This document shows positions 1 to 7,470 of a stretch of DNA of 33,088 nucleotides, piece by piece. The translations under genes and the position numbers were made by a program. Every line of letters begins with the position of its first letter. Position 1 is the stretch's first letter. Below the pieces are notes generated by a model. That model ran no database searches, was not told the DNA's origin, and saw only the letters and a list, made by a program, of their open reading frames with translations. This DNA is from Planctomycetaceae bacterium (GTDB lineage: Bacteria > Planctomycetota > Planctomycetia > Planctomycetales > Planctomycetaceae), in NCBI GenBank assembly GCA_020426545.1, contig JAGQPV010000003.1, positions 1 through 33,088 of the forward strand, given 5' to 3'.

Positions 1-35
1 GTTCCAGAGCAGCATACATGGAGGCAGTGGCCGGT

Positions 36-257
36 ATGATGATATTTGCAGCATTAACGGACGATCAGCTGGCCCTTTCCGGCTGTGCGGTCGCCCTGCT
101 GGTGTGCGGTGGAGCGATGTGGGTCAGCTATTTCGTGGGCCAGTACTTCCGCGGCAGCAATCTCGATTCTTCACGGCAGACACTCAGCCTGCCCCTGCAC
201 GAGGCGGCAGTGAAAGCCCGCGTGGCCGAGCAGCCCGAACACCGCCGCGCTGCCTGA
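36..257 (+). CDS. Small single-pass membrane protein, unknown function
   Basis: I do not recognise this 73-residue protein. A hydrophobic stretch near residues 11-35 (ending around VSYFVG) suggests one membrane span, followed by a polar, arginine-rich tail ending in HRRAA. I chose ATG 36 because a GGAGG Shine-Dalgarno at 20-24 lies 11 bases upstream; an in-frame ATG at 18 would overlap that site and has no clear one of its own. Codons end mostly in G or C like the real genes nearby. It could be the last gene of an operon that begins left of the window. A chance frame cannot be fully excluded. Confidence 0.55.
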   Translation: MMIFAALTDDQLALSGCAVALLVCGGAMWVSYFVGQYFRGSNLDSSRQTLSLPLHEAAVKARVAEQPEHRRAA

Positions 258-1037
258 CACACCAGTAACCGAAATGGCTGCCCGGCCTGATTCTTCGCCA
301 GAGGCCGGGCGGCCCGATTCCCGGCAGCGGGCCCCATGCCGGGGAATCGGGACTGGGGATCTGCGCGGAGATTCCCGATCAACCTGCCTGCGGCGGCAGG
401 AGCCCCCCAGGCAGAGGTGCGGAGCGGGGCCCCGCAGCCGGATGTCACTGCATGATGCCTCGGCCCGGTGCATGCCCCCGGTGCATCCGCCCCGTGCCTC
501 CGTCTGATGCAGCGGAACGGCATTCCCGCGGGCCTGCTGCCGGTATGGGCAAACCCGGTGGCGAACAGGCTCCCGGCCGCAAATGGCCTGCGGGGCGTGT
601 TCTTCTTCCCCGTGCAACTTCACCCTGCAGCAGAATCGCCCGACCGGAGTCGCGGTGCCCGATGGCGGTTTCCCACGCAGCACGGGCGACGTGCCGGCAC
701 GGTGCAGCTACCGGCTGGCAGCAGGAAGGAAGCAGCCATTCCCGGCCTCCCGCTGTTCAGACAGGCGGACTGCAGGCGGCTGATCAGGCAGCTGCAATGG
801 AGTGCGCCCGAACAGGCTGGCTGCCCCGTACTTCACAACCGGTGCAGAGTAACACTCGCACCAGTCGATATCGATGTGTTAGAATATCGGCAGCATAATT
901 CACGACAGGGCGGACGTGGCACCCGCCTCCTTCCTGAAGATCCCTCATCCATCCGCCACGAAGCATCGCTCCTGCGGATGGACCTGCCTGACCGCATTCC
1001 CTCAATGTGACTTTGCCCGACTGTGGAGACGGCTTCC
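258..1037. other. Long non-coding spacer upstream of the DUF1501 gene
   Basis: About 780 bases without a convincing gene; the open frames here lack ribosome sites and recognisable protein features. An imperfect hairpin lies at 313-351 (arms CCCGATTCCCGGCA and TGCCGGGGAATCGGG, one bulged base, 10-base loop) and could end transcription of the small upstream gene, although it has no T-run. A TAGAAT (880-885) and a CATAAT (894-899) resemble -10 boxes, but neither has a good -35 partner. Confidence 0.5.
313..351. terminator. GC-rich hairpin after the first gene
   Basis: Arms at 313-326 and 337-351 pair with a single bulged base around a 10-base loop. The position, 56 bases after the stop at 257, fits a transcription end. 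There is no T-tract, so the call rests on stem strength only. Confidence 0.35.
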
Positions 1038-2498
1038 ATGCGAATTCCTCCCGGCCATCGCTTCCAGCACGATCACGCTTTCAATGCGTTCAATCCGCTG
1101 GTTCCTGAAGGTCTGACGGTTCTGAGCCGACGCAATATGCTCAAAGCCTCGCTGGCGGGCCTCGGCGGCCTGTCGGTGCCCGGCCTGCTGAAGCATCAGG
1201 CACAGGCGGCGCAGAGCGGCAAATCCTCCACCAATGGCCGCAGCGTGATTCTGCTGTGGATGACGGGCGGCCCGAGTCATATCGATACGTGGGACCCTAA
1301 ACCCCAGCGTCCGGTCAATAACCGCGGCCCCTTCGCCCCGATTCAGACGGCCCTGCCGGGTACGTACATCTGCGAGCACCTGCCGAAGCAGGCCGCCATG
1401 ATGGACAAGTTCACGCTCATCCGCTCGGTGGATCCCCGGAAGAGCAGCCACCAGCCCAACCAGGTCATGCAGACGGGCAACCTGGAAGCTGCTCCCCGGT
1501 CGAACCCCAAGGGCGACCGCTACCCGGCGATTGCCTCGGTCTGCTCGAAGTTCCGCGGAGCAAACGACCCGACCATGCCCCCGTACGTGGCCTTTTACAG
1601 GCACGATTCCCACGTGGCCTGGGCGGGTTACCTCGGTCGGGAATACGATCCTTTCAACGGGAACGATGCCGCCCGGCTGCCGGTTTATTCGCTCACGGGG
1701 CAGAAAACCGGCGGAATGAGCGGCGGAAACCTGTTCTCGCTGGCCGGTGGACTGAACCACGAACGGATTCTCGAACGCCGCTCGCTGCAGCAGCAGTTCG
1801 ACCGTCTGCGGACCAACCTCGACCGGAACGGCTCGATGGAAGCCCTCGACACGTACGGCCAGCAGGCCGTCGAGATGGTGGTGGGCGGCAAGGCACAGCG
1901 GGCGTTCGATCTGTCACAGGAGTCGGATTCCGTCCGGGCCCGTTACGGAGACCACCTGTGGTGCCAGCAGGCGCTGCTGGCCCGGCGACTGGTGGAATCG
2001 GGGGTGAGTTTCGTCACGCTCGACCTGAGCTATCACACGGCTTCCGGAACCTGGGACAACCACGGAATTCCGGGGGGAGTGTATGGCGGCATCAGCAAGG
2101 GACTGCAGCCGCTGCTGCCCCTGTTTGACCACCTGCTGACCACGCTGGTTTCCGACCTCGAAGAGCGGGGGCTGCTGGAAAACACACTGGTGATTGCCAT
2201 GGGCGAGTTTGGCCGCACGCCCAACATGGGCACGCAGGGCAGCACCGATGGCCGTAACCACTGGCCAGTTGTGATGTCGATGTGCATGGCGGGTGGCGGG
2301 CTGAACCACAGCCAGGTGATCGGGGCCTCGACTCCCGATGGTGCCAATATTCTCGAACGGCCAGTGACTCCCGGCGACCTGGCCGCCACAATTTACCGGT
2401 ATATGGGCGTTCCCGTCGACGGAACCTACCTCGACGACCGTCAGCGTCCCCGGTTCATCGTGGAAGACGGCGCCCCCATGCCGGAACTGTTTGGCTGA
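1038..2498 (+). CDS. DUF1501 domain protein, Tat-exported
   Basis: A 486-residue member of the DUF1501 family, a planctomycete-rich group related to the sulfatase/alkaline phosphatase superfamily. The substrate is unknown. Visible features: a twin-arginine signal (SRRNMLK at residues 30-36, then a glycine/leucine-rich stretch), the family motif WMTGGPSHIDTWDPKP near residue 75, and a C-terminal GEFGRTPNMG...GRNHWP motif. Folded export to the periplasm is inferred. A GTG at 1023 is in frame, but GGAGA at 1026-1030 lies 8 bases before ATG 1038, so the later start is preferred. DUF1501 genes often sit beside a DUF1549/DUF1553 cytochrome-like gene; none is present here. A hairpin follows the stop. 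Confidence 0.9.
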   Translation: MRIPPGHRFQHDHAFNAFNPLVPEGLTVLSRRNMLKASLAGLGGLSVPGLLKHQAQAAQSGKSSTNGRSVILLWMTGGPSHIDTWDPKPQRPVNNRGPFAPIQTALPGTYICEHLPKQAAMMDKFTLIRSVDPRKSSHQPNQVMQTGNLEAAPRSNPKGDRYPAIASVCSKFRGANDPTMPPYVAFYRHDSHVAWAGYLGREYDPFNGNDAARLPVYSLTGQKTGGMSGGNLFSLAGGLNHERILERRSLQQQFDRLRTNLDRNGSMEALDTYGQQAVEMVVGGKAQRAFDLSQESDSVRARYGDHLWCQQALLARRLVESGVSFVTLDLSYHTASGTWDNHGIPGGVYGGISKGLQPLLPLFDHLLTTLVSDLEERGLLENTLVIAMGEFGRTPNMGTQGSTDGRNHWPVVMSMCMAGGGLNHSQVIGASTPDGANILERPVTPGDLAATIYRYMGVPVDGTYLDDRQRPRFIVEDGAPMPELFG

Positions 2499-3144
2499 CG
2501 GCCACCATCCCCTGCAGCGTCTGCTCCCTGTGTCTGTCAGGCAGGCCCCACCGCACCGCATGCCCCCTCAATCTCGAGGGGGCGGTCCGGGCGACGGCGC
2601 GGTCTCCCGCAGGTGAAGCAGAGTGTCCCGCTGAGGAACCTCCCGCAAAGCAGCCCGGCCCGCATCGCAGTGACTTTCTGTGACCCTCTCCACTGCGGTA
2701 TAGTGCCTGACACCGTGTCGCCCGGGCTGCCGCTGCGCTCTCAACCAGCCGGCACCTGACTTTCACGCGGGGCAGTCCCGCGGGCAATTCTGCTGGTTTT
2801 CCCGGAAGGCATGACCTCCCTCCGGCTGCAACGGGCATCTCGCCTGCAGACGGGAAGATGTCCCGGATGTCTGAAGGTTTGTCCGGAGAACCGCGCCACG
2901 CCACTCGTCGGCGGCGAACGGCGTACGGTTTCCAGCCTGTCAGCCCGGGCCGGTGGTGATGGTCCAGATGCGGCGACTGGTCAGCCGGAGCAGCGGATGG
3001 ATCGTACCGGGCGTGTTGCCCGGTGGATTTTGTGCGGATCGCCAGCGGACTCGCCCCAGCGAAACGCGGAGACATGGAATCGCGGAGACCGCGTTCTGGC
3101 AGGGCAGCCGCCTGTGGAACACAGCAAAGCGGGGGAATGCACAG
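2499..3144. other. Non-coding spacer before the GYF_2 gene
   Basis: About 646 bases with no convincing gene. It contains the hairpin at 2562-2583 and a possible -10 box TATAGT at 2699-2704 with only a weak -35 (TTTCTG, 2675-2680). The frame of the downstream gene stays open upstream to 2953, but that stretch lacks a start with a ribosome site and does not look like protein. Confidence 0.5.
2562..2583. terminator. Hairpin downstream of the DUF1501 gene
   Basis: A perfect 8-bp stem (GCCCCCTC / GAGGGGGC) closes a 6-base loop, 63 bases after the DUF1501 stop. There is no T-run after the stem, so termination is likely but not proven. Confidence 0.5.
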
Positions 3145-4413
3145 ATGAATGAAGGCCAGTGGTACTACGCCCGCGAAGGCAAGCAGCTGGGCCCGGTTTC
3201 TTTCAGCCAGCTGAAGCAGCTGGCGAGCGATGGACGGCTGCAGCCAGGCGACCTGGTCTGGAAGCAGGGCAACCCCGACTGGATGCCGGCGACCGCGGTT
3301 CCGGAACTGTTCGCGGCAGTGCCGATGCCCGGCTCCGGTGCGCACCCGACGATTCCCCGCGGGGGGACCGCTGGCCCGGTCCGCTCCCCGCAGGCGGCAG
3401 GACAGCGACCGACCAATCTGTGGATGACTCTGCTGGATTCCGTCCGCGAGATGGTTCCAGAGCGGGCTCTTCTGGCACTGTCGAGCAGTCTGGCGCGGTG
3501 GGGGCACCTGTCGCTGTTCGTGGCCATGGTGGCTGGCCCGGCGTGGCTGGTGCTGCTGGGCGCCCGAATCGACAGTCTGTTCCCGATTCTGTGCGGAGTG
3601 CTGGCCTTTGTGCTGCTGGCGGTGGGTCAGTTCATGGCCAGCCGCATTCTCGGCACGCTGGAAGTCCTGGTGGAAGGCACCCCCAGCACTCTGGCGGGTT
3701 CAGCCTTTCTGGATGTGCTGGCCCAGCTGTTTCTGGTGGGTTCCGGAGGTCTGTTCGGCTCGTGGATATTCTCGCTGGTCTATAACGACGGGGCCTTCAG
3801 CCCGGTGGTGACCGGTGTGGCCCGGCTGATCGATATGATTCAGGCCTTTCCGGTGATGATTCCTTTCTTCATGCTGCTGACCATGCTTTCCGGACTGCTG
3901 GAAAGCTCGGGAGCGGTGTTTGGCCCGGGGTTTCTGTCGTCAGTTTTCGGTTTTGGCGACAGCAGCCAGTCGGCTCTGGCCCAGCTGGTGACGGTGGCGA
4001 CCGCGGTGCTGATGCTGTTTTACACAGCGATGCTCTGCCTGCACCCGCGCCTGCTGAACGTGAACACCACCCGGACAGCCAGCATGGGGGAAGAGGCAGT
4101 GGGTGTGCTGTCGGCTCTCCTGAAACTGATACTGCGGACGGTGCCCGTGCATTTCGGACTGGGCAGTCTGCTGGGTACCGGTGGACTGGTGCTGGCCGTT
4201 ACACTCAGCTTTGGCAGCGACGAAACACGGGCCACCTCGCTGGCGGTGGCGGTGGTATCCGCCAGTACCCTCGTGGTGAGCATGATGCTGCCAGTCGCGT
4301 GGTATCTGTGCGGCATCTGCTTTTATATTGTGATCGATGTGATCCGCTCGATCCTGCTGCTGCCCGGCAAGCTGGACCGCCTGGCCGGGGGCGGTTCGGA
4401 CCGGCCCTCCTGA
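3145..4413 (+). CDS. GYF_2-domain multi-pass membrane protein
   Basis: A 422-residue protein. Residues 1-57 form a GYF_2 (DUF4339) domain, recognisable from GQWYYAREGKQLGPVSF, LVWKQG and PDWMPA; such domains are thought to bind proline-rich partners. A proline/glycine-rich linker (about 58-95) follows, then a long hydrophobic region with roughly seven or eight membrane spans. GYF_2 domains commonly cap membrane proteins of this kind in planctomycetes, and the catalytic role, if any, is unknown. ATG 3145 is chosen because GGGGGA at 3131-3136 sits 8 bases upstream and the GYF fold begins immediately. The stop is 54 bases before tsaB on the same strand, so the two may be cotranscribed. Confidence 0.85.
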   Translation: MNEGQWYYAREGKQLGPVSFSQLKQLASDGRLQPGDLVWKQGNPDWMPATAVPELFAAVPMPGSGAHPTIPRGGTAGPVRSPQAAGQRPTNLWMTLLDSVREMVPERALLALSSSLARWGHLSLFVAMVAGPAWLVLLGARIDSLFPILCGVLAFVLLAVGQFMASRILGTLEVLVEGTPSTLAGSAFLDVLAQLFLVGSGGLFGSWIFSLVYNDGAFSPVVTGVARLIDMIQAFPVMIPFFMLLTMLSGLLESSGAVFGPGFLSSVFGFGDSSQSALAQLVTVATAVLMLFYTAMLCLHPRLLNVNTTRTASMGEEAVGVLSALLKLILRTVPVHFGLGSLLGTGGLVLAVTLSFGSDETRATSLAVAVVSASTLVVSMMLPVAWYLCGICFYIVIDVIRSILLLPGKLDRLAGGGSDRPS

Positions 4414-4467
4414 ACTCCCCGGTCCCGGGCCGGTCGAGAGACTTCGAATTGTGCGGAAAGACTGCGA

Positions 4468-5223
4468 ATGCTGATTGCGGCCATCGAAACTTCGGGACGC
4501 AGTGGCAGCATTGCGCTGTGTGAGACAGCCGGCGAATCGGGCCAGCTTCCGGCCACCTCCATCGAGACCCGGTCGCTTGACCGGGAAGGACGGCGGCACG
4601 CCCGCACTCTGGTGGCCGAGCTGGACCGGCTGTTTCGCGACCACGGGCAGACTCTGGCCGCATGCGAGGCCATTGCCGTCAGCATTGGCCCCGGCAGCTT
4701 TACCGGGCTGCGAGTGGGCCTGGCCTGCGCGAAAACCCTGGCCTGGGCCACCGGCTGCCGAATTCTGGCAGTCGATACCCTGCAGTGCGTGGCGGCGCAG
4801 GCACCGGCCGACGTGGAGGAAGTCCTCGTGATTTCCGATGCCCAGCGGGGCGATGTGGCGGTCAGAACCTTTCGCAGAGCGAAACCGGCCAGCAGGCAGC
4901 CCGGGTCCGGCGGACTGACCGAACCGGGACAGATGGAACCCGCTGGCGCACTGAGCCTGCTGCCGGCCGACGTCTGGTGTGGCGAGCGGTCGCCGGACGA
5001 CTATGTCAGCGGGCCGGCGGTGGCGAAATACCAGCCCCTGCTCGAAGACCGCTGCCGGATCGCTCCTCCCGAACAGTGCCAGCCCGGAGCCGATTCCCTG
5101 CTGCGGCTGGCCATTCCCCGGCTGCTCGCCGGAGCGGCCGACGATGCCTGGACCATCGAACCGGCCTACACTCGCCGCAGCGCCGCGGAAGAAAAGGCGG
5201 ATGCCGTTTCACACGGCCACTGA
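4468..5223 (+). CDS. tsaB: tRNA threonylcarbamoyladenosine synthesis protein TsaB
   Basis: A 251-residue TsaB. In bacteria TsaB pairs with TsaD and TsaE to place the t6A modification at position 37 of ANN-decoding tRNAs; TsaB is the non-catalytic, ASKHA-fold partner of TsaD. The N-terminus LIAAIETSGRSGSIAL and the diagnostic motif SIGPGSFTGLRVGL (about residues 71-84) are clear. GGAAAG at 4455-4460 lies 7 bases before the ATG. The length fits the family, and a moderately divergent C-terminal half is normal for TsaB. It follows the GYF_2 gene at 54 bases. No other t6A gene is in the window. Confidence 0.93.
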   Translation: MLIAAIETSGRSGSIALCETAGESGQLPATSIETRSLDREGRRHARTLVAELDRLFRDHGQTLAACEAIAVSIGPGSFTGLRVGLACAKTLAWATGCRILAVDTLQCVAAQAPADVEEVLVISDAQRGDVAVRTFRRAKPASRQPGSGGLTEPGQMEPAGALSLLPADVWCGERSPDDYVSGPAVAKYQPLLEDRCRIAPPEQCQPGADSLLRLAIPRLLAGAADDAWTIEPAYTRRSAAEEKADAVSHGH

Positions 5224-5826
5224 GTACCCGGCCCGGCGATCCCCTGCACTAACCCCTTTACAGCCGGCAGGATATGCCGATCTCCGCTGATGGCGGCTGC
5301 CCGCGTCCGGCCGGTTCCATAGCGTTCCGGCAGGCTCCTTATGCACTGGTCGCGAGTACGCTGGCAGGGCGCGTACGCCCCCGCTGACCAGCGTTCCGAG
5401 CCGAGACCCCCGGGCCTCCCGGCTCCCTGGCGTCCGCTGAACCAGCCCCGCTGCCGACCACGGAATAGACCTCCCCGCCCCCATCCCGCCATGGGGTTTC
5501 TTCCGATGCCTGAGGTTTTCGCTTGATTTTCCGAGAGTTTCTCACGACTATCGAGTAGAGAACTGCCTGTTTCTACATAATCCACTCTGGTTTGTACGCA
5601 GTTTTCCCCACTTATCTGTACGTCCTTACCGTCCGGCAGCTATTCATTGCAGCTCTTCTCCCTCTGCAACCGCTGCCTGCCTCGCAGCCGATCAGGAAAG
5701 TCGCACCTGATTGCGCTGAAGTTTTTCGCTGTCAGATTCCACGAACGGCTCGTTGTTTCATTTTCTGTTTTTTCTTCCCGTTGTGGGTTCGTCCCGCTGC
5801 CGGGAAGAACTCTGAGGAGTTCCGCC
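5224..5826. other. Non-coding spacer upstream of DUF1559 gene 1
   Basis: About 603 bases. The first half is GC-rich and carries a nested inverted repeat at 5346-5391. The second half (about 5500-5820) is richer in A/T and probably holds the promoter and leader of the DUF1559 gene; TTGATT (5523-5528) with GACTAT 17 bases later is a weak candidate. The gene's frame stays open back to 5647, but that stretch lacks pilin-like content. Confidence 0.5.
5346..5391. repeat. Nested inverted repeat (possible cruciform or RNA hairpin)
   Basis: Outer arms CTGGTC (5346-5351) and GACCAG (5386-5391) enclose inner arms GTACGC (5356-5361) and GCGTAC (5371-5376). Both pairs are perfect. It lies 123 bases after the tsaB stop and may help end that transcript. 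Confidence 0.4.
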
Positions 5827-6762
5827 ATGCTGCGAAATCGTCGACTGCGACCAAAATCCGGCTTTACGTTAATCGAACTGCTGGTGGTCATTGCCATCAT
5901 CGCCATTCTGATTGCACTGCTGCTGCCAGCTGTGCAGCAGGCACGCGAAGCCGCCCGGCGGACGCAGTGCCGCAACAACCTGAAACAGCTGGGCCTGGCA
6001 CTGCATAACTACATCGATACGACCTCGGAAATCATTCCCCGCGGCGTGAATCACTCGAGCGGCCCCGGCTGCTGCTGCGTGACCGATAACGGGCAGTACG
6101 CCTACACCGTTCACACCATGCTGCTGCCCTACATCGATCAGGGTCCGCTGTACAACAACATCAACTTCCAGGTCGATCCCCAGCACGCCAACAATGCGAC
6201 CATTCGCGCGACGCGAATTCAGGCCTTCCTCTGCCCCAGCGCACCATTGCGGGAAGATTCCACCTACGCACCGCATAACTATCCGGTGGCGGGAACGGCT
6301 CACGGTTATGGCCTGTGCGGCATTCACGGCAGCTCCACCTCCAACGGTATCTTTGCTTCCCGCTGGGGGCTGTACAACACCGATACTGCAACCGGCATGG
6401 ATTCGCAGATGAAGCTGAACAAGGTGACGGACGGCACCAGCAACACGATTACCTTCTCGGAGTTTGCCACCGGGCTGGACTATATTCTGCCCGCCGGCCA
6501 TATCATGGGCCGCAGCTGGTTTGATCCCACGGTGAGCTATGGCAACATTGAGTTCACCACATCATCCACCGCCACCCCCAACAACCCCCGCGCCACCTAC
6601 TCCACGACAATCAACTGGGGCACGGTCGGCAGCTATCATGAAGGGGGCGTCCACTGCGGATTCATGGACGGCACCGTCCGGTTCATCAGCGAGAACATCA
6701 GCGGCACCGTCTGGAACCGCCTGTGTGCTCCGCAGGATGGTCAGGTCGTCGAGGTTCCATAA
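5827..6762 (+). CDS. DUF1559 protein with type IV pilin-like N-terminus (copy 1)
   Basis: A 311-residue DUF1559 (SBP_bac_10-type) protein, a family greatly expanded in Planctomycetota. It starts with a prepilin leader: basic residues, then SG before [18 protein letters not shown] (from residue 13, Glu17 being the usual +5 glutamate), continuing into the family signature [16 protein letters not shown] prepilin peptidase should cut after Gly12. The C-terminus has the HEGGVHCGFMDGTVRF motif. ATG 5827 is supported by GAGGAG at 5814-5819, 7 bases upstream. The role is unproven; surface or pseudopilus-like functions have been suggested. A small lipoprotein gene follows, with a hairpin between. The 5' end is close in sequence to the copy at 24543. 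Confidence 0.93.
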   Translation: MLRNRRLRPKSGFTLIELLVVIAIIAILIALLLPAVQQAREAARRTQCRNNLKQLGLALHNYIDTTSEIIPRGVNHSSGPGCCCVTDNGQYAYTVHTMLLPYIDQGPLYNNINFQVDPQHANNATIRATRIQAFLCPSAPLREDSTYAPHNYPVAGTAHGYGLCGIHGSSTSNGIFASRWGLYNTDTATGMDSQMKLNKVTDGTSNTITFSEFATGLDYILPAGHIMGRSWFDPTVSYGNIEFTTSSTATPNNPRATYSTTINWGTVGSYHEGGVHCGFMDGTVRFISENISGTVWNRLCAPQDGQVVEVP

Positions 6763-6834
6763 CGGAGCCGGCTCGGTGGCATCCAGGTGATGCGCCGATG
6801 GTCTGACAGCCGGAAAACGTTGAAATACACAGTG

Positions 6835-6866
6835 CAGCACGCATGGGATGCTTCCTGTGCGTGCTG
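6835..6866 (+). terminator. Hairpin between DUF1559 copy 1 and its lipoprotein gene
   Basis: A perfect 9-bp stem (CAGCACGCA 6835-6843, TGCGTGCTG 6858-6866) with a 14-base loop, followed by TCTGTTTAA. It lies 72 bases after the DUF1559 stop and 47 bases before the lipoprotein start, so it may be a terminator or a partial attenuator that lowers lipoprotein expression. Confidence 0.55.
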
Positions 6867-6913
6867 TCTGTTTAACGAATCAGCAGAAATTCTGAGTGAT
6901 GGGAGTGTGGCGA

Positions 6914-7327
6914 ATGCAGCAGAAACGAACAGTTTCGGCGGGAACAGTGGTGGCAGCAGTCATGGGCGCGGTGCTCTGCGGCACTGCGATGACCGGCTGC
7001 GGAGGAGGAGGCGAAATTCCGGCTTCTGAACGGGTCGAGATTTCGGGCACCATTACCCTCGACGGGAAGCCGTTTTCGAATGCGGAGGTTGTTTTCGTTC
7101 CTCTGGAAGGGGACGAACGCAAGGGGACCATGCTGAGCATCACCAACGAAACGGGCAGCTACACGATCGCCGGAGTCCCGGCAGGCGAATACCGTGTGCG
7201 GATCGATCGGCAGGTGAATGGCGGGCCGAACCCGGCCCTGAGCAAGTACCATGAGAACAGCGAGCTTCGGGCGGAAGTCTCCGCCGAGCAGAAGCAGTTC
7301 GACTTCGACCTGACCAGCGGTTCGTAA
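6914..7327 (+). CDS. Small lipoprotein with carboxypeptidase-regulatory-like domain (copy 1)
   Basis: A 137-residue predicted lipoprotein. A basic, hydrophobic signal ends at a TAMTGC lipobox-like site and a glycine run. The mature part resembles a small beta-sandwich of the carboxypeptidase regulatory-like/transthyretin type: VEISGTITLDGKPFSNAEVVF, TNETGSYTIAGVPAGEYRV. Such proteins commonly follow DUF1559 genes in planctomycetes; their role is unknown. ATG 6914 is chosen because GGGAG at 6901-6905 lies 8 bases upstream; in-frame GTG 6896 and ATG 6899 lie before that site. The gene is a distant relative of the one at 32007-32435, which has the same neighbour. Confidence 0.82.
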   Translation: MQQKRTVSAGTVVAAVMGAVLCGTAMTGCGGGGEIPASERVEISGTITLDGKPFSNAEVVFVPLEGDERKGTMLSITNETGSYTIAGVPAGEYRVRIDRQVNGGPNPALSKYHENSELRAEVSAEQKQFDFDLTSGS

Positions 7328-7358
7328 GCACAGCCTGACGGTTCCTCGGTCCCGTGGT

Positions 7359-7418
7359 GCATCCGGCCCGCTCTGCCCGACTGATCTGACGGGAAGAGGG
7401 CAGGCGTGAGCCGGATGC
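7359..7418. terminator. Bidirectional hairpin between convergent genes
   Basis: Arms GCATCCGGC (7359-7367) and GCCGGATGC (7410-7418) pair perfectly. An inner CTGCCC (7373-7378) pairs with GGGCAG (7398-7403). It lies between the + strand lipoprotein stop and the - strand exporter stop, where a shared terminator is expected. Confidence 0.55.
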
Positions 7419-7470
7419 CATGCTGCGGGTGGTTCAGCCGGGGCAGGCCATGTCGAACGGAGCGAAGTTC

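Noticed and set aside
2455-3507. A 350-codon open frame on the - strand across the spacer before the GYF_2 gene
   Set aside because: Low-complexity Arg/Pro/Ala composition, no ribosome site, and it overlaps two real genes on the other strand.
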